Origin: Cephalotrichum gorgonifer
Lineage: Eukaryota > Ascomycota > Sordariomycetes > Microascales > Microascaceae
Direction: 5' to 3'
Length of the DNA: 64,000 nucleotides
Assembly (NCBI GenBank): GCA_900312665.1
Contig: ONZQ02000008.1
Span: 434,001 to 498,000, forward strand
The first letter of the stretch is position 1, and every line of letters starts with the position of its first letter. Shown in pieces: positions 55,241 through 64,000 of this stretch. A program made the position numbers and the translations under genes. The notes beneath the pieces are model-generated. The model was not told the DNA's origin, did no database searches, and was given only the letters and a program-made list of their open reading frames with translations.

Positions 55241-56174
55241 GTTTTGTGACTAGGGGGTCGAGGAAGGGAAGGGCCGAGGGGTGCTGCTTGTGGAAGGGTA
55301 TGTTTCTTAGAGGAAGAGGTGAAGCTTGTTCTGGGGTGTGAGAGCTCATTGTGTCTGGGCAGTTGTGAAGAAGGGCTGTTTATATAGTTTTTCATCTATA
55401 CCCCCCCCCCCCCCCGCCTCCTATAGCTCAAGAAAGATACACGCATCGCTTTCCTATTTCCTTCCCCTCAAGAGTCCTGGTTATCTTCGTCTTTTGGTGG
55501 TAGGAATATCAATGTCATTGTCGATTCCAGGTGAAGCAGCGTACACCTTTCCCGATTAGGAAAATGGTATTATCGCTTTGCAGGAAGGGAAGCCAACCAT
55601 GAACCGGGGTATGATTGGACCCACACAAACTCCACAGGTCCCGCCCATCCTTCCTTGTGCTGCTTCTCGAACCGCGGCTGGCCCCACCTCGCTCCGAACA
55701 ATGTCTCCGCGCCCCGGCTCACTGTGACCGGGTGTAAGTCCACCCGCGTGTTCTGGACTCGGGGATAGGATAGGACAGCCTCATACAGGCGACCAAGGTG
55801 GAACGGCATAGGAAGGAAGAGGATTTTTCGGCGCAGAGTGGACTAGGCGCATAGAGAGCCACTAATAAAGTTCCTGGGTCGCATCCACCAGCTGAGAAGA
55901 GAGAGAGGCTTAGGGATTCTCATGTTTCCCTGGCGGACTTACCTGTGTGTGTATCGTGAAGCTGGAAGTTTTAACTTGGGTTCAACTGGAGTCAACGCCC
56001 GCCCCATCCCAATAGGCCCTACACCGCTGCTCTGTCCTGACATCTCAAAGACTACCATTCCTTATTACTCCGTACCCCGTACACGCTTCGTATAAGTTGA
56101 AGGCGGAGTCTGTCCGGCCGCTCAGCAACGTCCCTCCCTAAGTCCACCCGAGCAGTGGTAGAAACAACTCACAA
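55241..56174. other. Intergenic upstream of the SDR
   Basis: Contains the poly-C run. A minus-strand frame at 55809-55570 (79 codons, ending GSWLASLPAKR) has no recognised family and no splice support, so it is not called. ATTACTCCGTACCCCGTAC near 56065 is another TAC-rich short repeat of the type common in fungal intergenic DNA. Confidence 0.6.
55401..55415. repeat. Poly-C run of 15
   Basis: Homopolymer of 15 C upstream of the SDR gene. Its length in the assembly may be unreliable. Confidence 0.9.
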
Positions 56175-56289
56175 GGGCCGATGGTCTAGCGGTATGATTC
56201 TCGCTTAGGGTAACACCCTTAGCAAGTCGTGATGAGCAATCACATGACTAATATGCGAGAGGTCCCGGGTTCAATTCCCGGTTGGCCCC
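56175..56289 (+). tRNA. tRNA-Pro (anticodon AGG) with a 43-nt intron
   Basis: The acceptor stem GGGCCGA pairs with TTGGCCC (56282-56288; one G-U). The D arm is GGTCTAGCGGTATGA and the anticodon stem is CTCGC/GCGAG with loop TTAGGGT (anticodon AGG at 56206-56208). The T arm is CCCGGGTTCAATTCCCGG. The intron 56211-56253 lies between positions 37 and 38, the canonical site for the tRNA splicing endonuclease. The discriminator base is C. Downstream, TTCCTTTTTG and TTTCTTTTTC supply Pol III termination. Confidence 0.96.
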
Positions 56290-56735
56290 CTTCCTTTTTG
56301 CTCTTTCTTTTTCTCTCCTCTCTGGGGGTTAGGTGGTGGGGGTTGGGACTGGGGGGAACTTTTTTCACCTTGTTCTTGTTGTTTTCTCGGTTCGTTACTC
56401 TCTTGGGTGGATTAATTCTGTGTCTGAAATATCTGGCTGTTGATACACCCCCTTTCCCTCATCACCACCCAAGCACTTCTCAAGCTGTGAGCCACGACGA
56501 GACGAAAGGACGACGTCGTAACATGAGCGTGCATTACTATTCATACATTTCCATCGCTGCCCCCCTGCGACGGGTGCCACCCCGAAAAACCTGTAATATC
56601 AATTCCCGCTTCATCCCCTCTAGAAAGATGATAAAAATGAGCGCTATTAAACCCCAGCCACACGCCGACCCTGAACCTGACCATAACCCTGACCCTGACC
56701 CTGACTCCGCGTAAAAAAAAAAATGATAAATGAAT
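56290..56735. other. Intergenic between tRNA-Pro and the JmjC gene 3' end
   Basis: T-rich after the tRNA. Near 56675-56705 is a short CCTGACC-type repeat (four or more copies of CCTGA). No gene supported. Confidence 0.65.
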
Positions 56736-59700
56736 CTAACTGTCCACTCTTCCGCTAACACGATGCAGATTCGAAAGCATCCTCTCCATCAACGCCGACG
56801 AGTCAGCCGGCACGTCCGGTAACTCGATCGCTTCCTTCGCACCCCCCTGCCCATGGCCCGTCTCCAGACCACGAGGCGCACCCCCAAGGGCGCCACCATT
56901 CGCGGGCCCATCGCTCGGCCGAGGCATGCTAGGGATCGGAGGGAGCGGGATCGGCGTCGTTGACGTCCTGAGTGCAGCCGGGGGCGTGGGGGTCGGCGTC
57001 TCGCTCGTCTTCGCGCTTGTGCTCGCACCCGCATTCGTACTCGTCGGTACCGTTGGCGTCAACACCTTCGGCGCCTCAGGCTTCGGTTTCGCCATCGCCG
57101 CGAGGTACTTTGCAGGGAGCGGGACCGGGCTCTGCTTCACAGGCGGGAGCATGGGCCTCGGAGCCTGGAAAGATATCGCTGTTAGCTACGTGTCACTTGC
57201 GGCGTTATCCGTGGATGGTCGGAGGGGTGTGGCAGCCGTACCTTATCATGCTGGGTGTTGGTTGTCGGTGGTGTGGGTGCATGATAGGGCTCGGGGGGCT
57301 GCTTCGGACCTGACTGCGGACGAGCGCTGGCGGCCTGGTTTGGAGTGGGGCCCAGAGCGGCTGCCGCCGGGGGCGGTGGACGGGCGGTATTAGGTGCCGG
57401 CGAGTAAGTTGTGCTGGGCGGAGCGACTGGAACTGGAGGAGAAGGACCTGACGGGTAACTCACACCAGCCATGTGCTGGGGATAAGCCGCCGGGCGGTAC
57501 GAGGCTGGCGGGGCGCCTGCCCCGGGTTGAGAATGCTGTCCTCCATTAGGTGAATAGACACCACCGTAGGGATATCCAGTTGAGTGCCCCGGCCAGTAGT
57601 TGTGCGGAGTGGGTGAGTTGGTGGGTGGGTTGGCCGGTTGTGCTTGGGGGCCTGCTTGTCCGTGTGCTGGAGTCGGCTGGTTCGACGTGGTTGGAGTATG
57701 CACTCGCTGTGCTGCGGCCGGTACCGCCGGCTGATTTGCCGTGGGCGTATGTGGCCCCTGAGTTGTGGGTGGCCCGCTCCTGTACGCACCACCGTAGCTG
57801 GGGTTATAGCCGGCAGGCCAAGCTCCCGCGCTGACTGGACCCGTGTGATGAGTACCAGCGGGCGCAGTTTGCGGATTAGCAGTCACCTGGGGCTGCTGGC
57901 TTGGAGGCTGGGGTGTCGAAGGTGAGGCGCTCTGGTGGCCCTGGTGACCCTGGTGACCCTGGCGGTTTTGATAGGCCTGGTAGCCTAGGGCGTTCTGGTA
58001 GGTCTGGTAACTTTGGTAGCTCTGGTAGTATTGATAGTTTTGAGTCCCCTGGCCGTTCTGGGTCTGGCTCCCAGTGTGAGGTCCGACATGGCTAGCTTGG
58101 GCACTTACAGCCCCAGGGACGCGAGTCTCATTGGGCCGGGACTGTTGCTGCTGCTGCGGCGTCTGCGCACCGTGCACACCTCCCTGGGCCGCAGGTGCCT
58201 GAGGGGTATAATAGCTTCCAACAAACTGAGGATCCGAGCCAAACGAGAGAGGGGTGGCGCCTTGGGTGGCTCCCGGCACGGGAGGACCCGTCGCTGATAC
58301 CCTCGGCTTGTAGACGTACGGCCTCCCCGGTTCTCCGAAGCTCGGCGGCGCATACTTCGAGGGCCTGGGCGGCTTGGGGATCGTGTTGAGGAAGTTGCTC
58401 TTGGGGTTGTGCTGCCGCTGAGATACATCGCCTGTATACTGCGCCTTGGCGTCGGTGGAAGTCTCGCCGAGGTAGAACCACAGCTTGTCTTCTTTAAACA
58501 GGTCGACCTTGGCCTGCTCGCTATTCTTCGCATCGTACGTGCTGAACTCCGTCCAGGTATAGCCGGGGGCGAACTCGGCGCCCTTCCGCGGTGTCTCGTC
58601 CTCGGCGCGTTTCGCGTTCAGCTCCTTCTTCGCCTTCCTTGAGTTCGGCAGGGGAAGGGCATTCGGTGATGCCTTGGGGAGGTGGAAGTCGCTCGGATCG
58701 GGAAGCAGCAGCCACTTCCATTCGACCTCAATACGATCACTACATAATGTCAGTATACACCGTTGCATGGGACCTTTGGTGGCGGGGTTGACATACCCCT
58801 TGGGGATGATATCCACCAGGAACGTCTCTTCATCCTGGCGGTTCTCCGCCACAATGCCAGCGAATATATCGCCCTTGAAGTACTGGAACTGGCAAACATC
58901 CCCCTTCTTAGTACCCTTTGCGGCTTGGCGGATACCATCGTCAGCCTCAAGATGGCTGCCATCCACACGCTTATCTCGCTTCGTCCTGTGGAAGCGGCAG
59001 CTGAACTCGAACGCCTGCTCCTTGTACTCGGTCCCGTCGTCACCAAACACAGGGACCTCGGCCTCCTCGACGAAGACGCCCGCAGCGGCCGCACAGGTCG
59101 GGTGGTAGGCTCTCGCACACGTCTTCTGCGAGCACTGGAAGCAGGCGCCCCTCTTCGAGCGGCAGAAGAGGCACCTCAACTCCTTGCGCTCTTTGGAGAT
59201 GGCGGACACGTTCATGACGACCTCTGCGCCTTCGGCCGTCTCAATAAACGTTTCCGGTAGGTACAGTGCGCACATGCGGTGGGCTTTACCTCCGTCTTCG
59301 GTTGGCAGGATCTCGGCACCAGGTATGTCGTTAGGACAAAGGCAGCAGGGGGGCTCCTCCTTGACCTTGACCCGGAGTCGTAGCTTCTTCGCTTTCGGTT
59401 CTCTTCCCGAAGCTCGCTTTCGCTTCCGCGTGCTCGTCTTGATGTTGGGCGAAGTTGTGTCGGGCGGCGTCGGAAGCGCAGACGCGTCCTCTTCCTCTTC
59501 CTCCTCCTCTTCCTCATCCTCGTCTTCCGTCTCTTCATAGTCAGTCTCCTCGCCCCTGAGTTTGCGTTCAATCGCGTGGACATCAATCCAGACGCTATCC
59601 TGCGCGAGGGCGCAGTCGCACTTCTTCGCGATCTTGCCCATTGGGAGCCAGCTGTCCAGGGCGAAGTTGACAGCTTCTGCACAGTTGTATCCGAGGTTGT

Positions 59701-61405
59701 AGCCGGAGTGGTAGCCGTACGGGTACGTCACGACGAACTCGCCGGGGTAGGAAACACACTTGTTCACCTTGATGCCGAAGTTGTTGAGGAGGTGGGATGG
59801 TGAGATTAGGAAGGACTTGTGTCGGAGGAACTGGTCGCAGGATTTGCCCTCTGTGGGCCATATGCTCTTCATGGCGGCCTCAAACCGTCGGGCGTCGGCC
59901 TGGGAGATGCTGTACCACTGCTTGGGAGCTCCAAAGTGGAGGTAGTTGATGCTGTAGAGGTCGACGTCCTCGAGATGCCAGGCGAAGGTCGCCTTCCACA
60001 TCCCGAGGTAGAGGTACGCGGTGTTGACGCCGGGGACTTTTGTTCCCAGTACGTCAAGCAGGTTAGGAAGCTTATTTAGATTCCACAGCTCAGTCCGGTC
60101 GTCGAATAACGTGCCCATCAGGTCGGCGCCATACAGAGGGGCGGCGTAAGTGAGGGTCTTCCAGTATACCCGTTCTAGCTCTTCGCATCGCTGTGGTGTG
60201 AAATCGGAGACATCCATGCGATATTCAAAGTCCTTGAAATGCTCCTCGTCGATCATGACGGAACCCTCCCGGCGGCTGTACTTGCGGCGGGCAGATGTTG
60301 ACTGCGTCTTGGGCTTACCCCTTTGAACACCCCCCATCCGCCTAGGAGGAGGCGGCGCATCCTCTTCTTCCTCTTCAGCCTCGATAGAGCGCATAGCAAC
60401 CTCCTTGTCTTCGTCAACTTGGCCTCCTTCGGACTTCTTGGCCGCCTCGCTCGGCTCATCGCCCTCCTCCGTCTCCTGCTTGTCTGACACCGGCGTCATG
60501 GGCCGGTCCTCGACGGGAACCTCCTTAGGTGGCGCCTTCTGCTTCCGTGGGGGTCTGCCCCTGCCTCGCTTCTTCGCTGGTGTAGAGGTAGACGGGGCGG
60601 CGGCCTTCGGGGCGGGCTTGGGGCGAGGTGCCTTCGGTTTGTCGCTATTGAGGCGTCGCTCGCCACGTCGCGCGGGGGGTTGGTGCTCGCTCTGCTCGCA
60701 AAGATCCCGCCACTGGCGCAACGTGTACGCCCGCTGGTGGACGAAGTTGACCTGCCGATAGGTGCCGTTTGAGCCCATGATCTCCTGCTTGATCGGGTCT
60801 CGAACCCGGATCTGCTTGATAAGATCGTCGGGGTCGGGCTGGGCGTCCTTCCATTCTTGGGGCGGTATGATCTTTATGATACCTGATCGCATACCGTAGC
60901 TGTCGACTTTCTCCATCTACAACCCCGTCGCAACCCCTAGTTAGCGCACCGTGAAGGGACAAGCTTGGGAGAGACAAGAGCACATGCTTGCGGGGAGTCG
61001 TACGAAAAGTTTAAAATCCTTGAACTGGCGCATCGTCGGCTTGAATACGGCGACTTCCCCAGACCAGTGGTCCGGCAAGATCTCGCCGATGTCATCGGCG
61101 GGGGCAGCATCCTCGCACGGGTCCACGTCGGGCGCATCCTCGCCGACGTCGCTCAATTCAGAGTCGGCGGGGTCAGACTTGGTCGCATTGTTGGAGTCGG
61201 GCGTGGAGTAGGGTGCGGGATGCTTCGCGCATTGGATCTCGGCAAGCCCTGCCTCGGGCTCATGGGTGACGTCGGCCGTGCTAGCGGCGGCAGCTTCGTG
61301 GGACACCGGAGGCTGTGTGTCAAAGCGGACGCTGCACCGGCCCGTCGCCGGCTCGGGTCCGCTCATGTCCTTGGGCGAGACCGCAGAGGCGGGTTCGGGC
61401 GACAT
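56736..61405 (-). CDS. JmjN/JmjC histone demethylase, KDM4 (Rph1/Gis1) type, with extended PHD
   Basis: Fe(II)/2-oxoglutarate dioxygenase removing methyl groups from histone H3 Lys9/Lys36. Three exons, 61405-61004, 60916-57242 and 57164-56736, give 1,501 residues. JmjN spans about 118-165 (VFKPTMRQFKDFKLF, split by intron 1, then IIKIIPPQEW). An AT-hook-like KKRGRGRPPRK lies at 249-259. JmjC runs about 365-560 and has FAWHLEDVDLYSINYLHFGAPKQWY (His448, Glu450) and the distal His537 in PYGYHSGYNLGYNCAEAVNFA. An acidic run follows, then an ePHD (about 658-775: CCLCPND, HRMCALY, CLFCRSKRGACFQC, CARAYHPTCAAAAG). The C-terminal 600 residues are Gln/Pro/Tyr/Gly-rich and probably disordered. All iron ligands are present, so activity is likely. 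Confidence 0.95.
57925..58060. repeat. Degenerate 9-12 bp coding repeats (YQ / HQG tracts)
   Basis: On the minus strand these encode successive YQSYQ, YQAYQ and GHQGHQ units of the JmjC protein tail. On the plus strand they appear as repeated CTGGTGACC and CTGGTAG blocks. Confidence 0.8.
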
Positions 61406-62825
61406 CTCTACAGCAGAGATCGATACGGTAGGGGGTGTCGCTGCATGTGGGTGGACAGCCCTTGGTGGTGTTGGTGTGGAGGAGTGGGTAACTTCGATCT
61501 CGTGGCTTGAGGGGGGGGAGTTGCGTTTGTTCGGGGGTGATGGAGAAGCAGGAAGGATGGCTGGTTTAATTTAAGTCAGCTTGAGCAAGCCATCTGTCCG
61601 CATCGCCCTCTGGGAACTATAGATCGAATACTGGGGGGGAGGTTTGGCGGAAAATAAATGCGTATCGGGATTGATTATCGAGGTGTGACTGGCGCAGGGG
61701 GAGGGAAATGGAAGTCTTGGGGAAGCATGGAGTACCTGTTCACCTATTTTCTGCCCACTGACGTCGGTGGGCCATACTGTGTTGCAGACTGTGCCAAGTA
61801 CTGGCTACTTGGATTGTTTGGTACCGACGGTCAGCCGATTCCTTTCTCACAAGTACCGGATACCCTAGCCAATACAGGCTTGGAATTTCGATATCCGCGG
61901 ATCCATCATTGGGAAGCAAAAGGTTCCGTCGTTTTAGCTCCGAGAAAGTACATGTCTCAAATATTTGTTTTCTTGAATTATGCGGGATGATGTGCTTAGC
62001 GCTCCAAGGTAATCGCATTTTTGTAGCTGTACTCGTACGAGTAGTTGATCATTAGAAGTTACGCATATTAGGTCCAAGTCATTTGGGGTCCGAACGCCGC
62101 CTTCCATATTAGCGTAGCGGGGAGGAGAAATGGGTCGATAGTGGGCAGATGTTGACGCACACGGTGAATCCTGACGTCTGGGTTTCATCCGACGTCCCCC
62201 CCTTTGCAACGACCTATTGTGGAGAAAAGCAAGGATGGTAATGTGCTACATGTAGGAATCTGCCCGTCATTTCCTGGAAAAGATGGGCAATAATACTAAT
62301 CATTGAACTTGAGGGTTGGGGAACATCTTCTCTTTTCATGGTGTCACAACCGCCAACGCACTGAGAAATCCCCAGTCCCGAAGAGATAATGAAACCGGTC
62401 GACCTCGCTTTGTATCTCTACGGGCACATATATCCATTATATCCATGCTCCTATAATCCAAGGCCCGTTGGACTCGCCGCACTCGTAGTGGTGGGAGACA
62501 AGTATCTCTCTCCGCCCAGATGATCCACTCGTCACATCCACACCAAATCTGCGAACTGATTGATAAGATCCCATCGGCCCTATCAAACCCTCCCCTCCCC
62601 CTTATTCCCGTTCCCCGCCCCAAGGGCCCCTTGCAGCAATTGGAACGCCCCCCACCCCACACGCGGAGAAGGCTATTCAATGTGCAAGTAGCCACCACTG
62701 CTATCCCAAGGAGCCGGTAAAGCAAGCTCAAACGACTTCACCCGCGTCGGCACCAGGCTCAGCTCGTTCATTGTATTACACGCGTGCCACTCTACTTAGA
62801 TTACCCTCCATTCCCGCGTGACCCA
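61406..62825. other. Intergenic, 1.42 kb
   Basis: 5' flank of the JmjC gene and 3' flank of the lipid phosphatase gene. The 14-bp palindrome TACTCGTACGAGTA lies at 62030-62043. A 110-codon plus-strand frame at 61658 shows no family pattern. No gene supported. Confidence 0.6.
62030..62043. repeat. Perfect 14-bp palindrome
   Basis: TACTCGTACGAGTA is self-complementary and belongs to the same motif family as the palindrome at 20011-20028. Confidence 0.95.
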
Positions 62826-64000
62826 TCACATCGTCCGGAGATGCCTTACGCCCAAACCCATCATCTCGAATATGGCCGGGATAACGGCACAACTGAGCCA
62901 TCCAATACCTGGAGAGAGAGAAAAATGTGTGGTTAGACATGTGACGTTTAAAGGGAGCCATGTCCTTGAAAAGCGGTGACGAAAAAAAAAAGCCAGGTTG
63001 GAGGTTTGGGTTATTCTTACCTGCGTAGACCACGAGCTTGGTCACCACCTCGACGTCATACCGCACCCTCGGCCGCTGCAGCCTCGAGAACATGTCTTTC
63101 TCCTCTAATACGTACGCATCCCCGCTCCCATCCCCTCCAGTAGGCGTCAGGACGACCTCCCCCTCGCCCATCATGCTCTCGTACTCCTTTAGCCTTTGTC
63201 GCGTGGTCGAAAGCTCGCGCCGCGCACTGCTGGTTCCCTCTGCGCCGCCGCCTCCGTTACCCCCCTTCAGATCAGATAGGCTCGACTTGCTCTTGAGACT
63301 CCCGTTGCTCCCGATGCTCTCCCTCCGCCTCCTCTCCCGGTACGCGAGCGTCTCGTACGCGTCCGCCGCGCTCTGCGGGCCGATCGACACGGACCGCCCT
63401 CGGCTCTTTGGCTGCCTCATGCTCTCCACGACCCTCGGAATGTCCGACACGGCGGGGAACACGTTGTCGAGACGCAAGCCGGGCGAGATGGTCTCGTACT
63501 GGGATGCGGGCGTGAAGAACCTCCGCGGCAGCTGGATGCCGACGCGCGCGATGAGACGGTACAGGTGCGGGAGGCCGCGGAGGAGCGCGGGCTTCATGGC
63601 CTCGCGCCAGGCGAAGATGATGCCCACGCCGAGAACGAGCCGCGCCGCCAGCACGGGCCAGGTGAGCTTCGAGACGTCAAAGAAGTGGGTCCCGTGGGCG
63701 TGCTCGTCGAAGGGGTCCCACGCCGTCTTGCCGTAGGTCCACGTGCCGAGCTCGATGCCGGCTATGACGCCGGCGAAGGCGACGCTGTCGTCGAAGCACG
63801 GGCAGTCGTCGGCGGGCTCCGGGTGGATGCGGATCAGCAGGATCATGACGAGGGCAGCGAGGAATGGCGCGAGCCACGAGCTTTCGTACATGTAGAGGTC
63901 CAGGGACGGGCCGTAGTAGAACTCGAGGACGCCTATCACGAGACCGAGGATGGAGCCGGAGATGACGTCAAGGAAGCCGTGCATGCCGCAGTAAAGCCGC
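62826..64000 (-). CDS. Long-chain-base-1-phosphate phosphatase (Lcb3 type, PAP2 family), 3' part
   Basis: ER membrane enzyme dephosphorylating (dihydro)sphingosine-1-phosphate. Two exons are visible: from the right edge to 63021, and 62908-62826, joined G|GT; the 5' part lies outside. The window starts in the PAP2 C3 motif (RLYCGMHGFLDVISGSILG, catalytic His). Hydrophobic spans follow (LGLVIGVLEFYYG, PFLAALVMILLI, FAGVIAGIELGTW, LAARLVLGVGIIFAW), then a long Ser/Arg-rich cytosolic loop (RRRRESIGSNGSLKSKSSLSD) and a last span after VEVVTKLVVYAGIGWLSCAVIPAIFE. The stop TGA is at 62828-62826. If the 112-nt intron is kept, the frame stays open to 62776 with a different tail. Confidence 0.93.

Noticed and set aside
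55570..55809. 79-codon minus-strand frame
   Set aside because: No recognisable family, no upstream exon or signal; could be a fragment but cannot be supported.
57165..57196. 32-nt intron at the JmjC gene 3' end
   Set aside because: Too short; a better donor (AAG|GTACGG at 57241) gives a normal 77-nt intron in the same phase.
61658..61990. 110-codon plus-strand frame
   Set aside because: No motif and no support; overlaps a minus-strand frame of similar quality.
1..64000. CRISPR arrays, bacterial operons, prophage or viral insertions
   Set aside because: The window is intron-containing fungal nuclear DNA; no direct-repeat arrays with unique spacers, viral capsid or polymerase genes, or bacterial signals were seen.

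Overview
The window is nuclear DNA of a filamentous ascomycete (Pezizomycotina). The evidence is short GT..AG introns (about 50-130 nt) in nearly every gene, orthologues of typical fungal single-copy genes (LEU-tRNA synthetase, DPH3, ALG14, frataxin, AP-3 sigma, IMA1, COX8), fungus-specific families (Aim19-like, RSM25, SIW14-type phosphatase, fungal transcription-factor-like protein) and a tRNA-Pro(AGG) interrupted at position 37/38. The class cannot be fixed from the sequence alone. All exon joins below were worked out by hand from splice signals, reading phase and family conservation. I re-added the phases for each gene, and they close for every gene except the SIW14-type phosphatase, which is off by one base.

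Layout, left to right. 1-18.8 kb: 5' end of a xanthine dehydrogenase (-), kynurenine aminotransferase BNA3 (+), steroid 5-alpha-reductase-like enzyme (-), MINDY deubiquitinase (-), ER J-protein HLJ1 (-), secreted/membrane kelch protein (+), Aim19-like membrane protein (+) and a SIW14-type tyrosine phosphatase (-) broken by a one-base frameshift. 18.8-22.6 kb is a 3.7-kb stretch without genes; it holds a diverged direct repeat with a Pol III B-box-like site and many copies of a TAC(A/G)AGTAC-type palindromic motif. 22.6-30.4 kb: inner nuclear membrane protein IMA1 (-), ALG14 (+), mitoribosomal RSM25 (-), a PPR protein (+) and COX8 (-).

30.4-34.4 kb looks different from its surroundings: a truncated, frameshifted sirtuin relic, a Gfd2/YDR514C-type RNase H-fold gene whose frame runs on beyond a single TAG, and an unknown reading frame with three to four 35-residue repeats. 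34.7-45.8 kb is a housekeeping block: frataxin (-), small mitochondrial membrane protein (+), AP-3 sigma (-), cytosolic leucyl-tRNA synthetase (+), DPH3 (-) and a peroxisomal ABCD half-transporter (+). 47.1-55.2 kb: an RBR ubiquitin ligase with a 14-nt microexon (+), an Hsp70-like ATPase (+), a fungal transcription-factor-like protein (+) and a short-chain dehydrogenase (-) whose large intron contains a 190-base assembly gap. 56.2-64 kb: tRNA-Pro, a KDM4-type JmjC histone demethylase (-), and the 3' part of a long-chain-base phosphate phosphatase (-).

The genes do not form one pathway. Several divergent pairs probably share promoters (XDH/BNA3, RSM25/PPR protein, frataxin/small mitochondrial protein, DPH3/ABC transporter); the second and third of these pair mitochondrial proteins. 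I did not find a clearly new multi-gene system. The best leads are the decayed sirtuin/nuclease/repeat-protein island, the repeat-rich desert with its palindromic motif, the frameshifted phosphatase with a membrane tail, and the stop-free in-frame intron of the transcription-factor-like gene.
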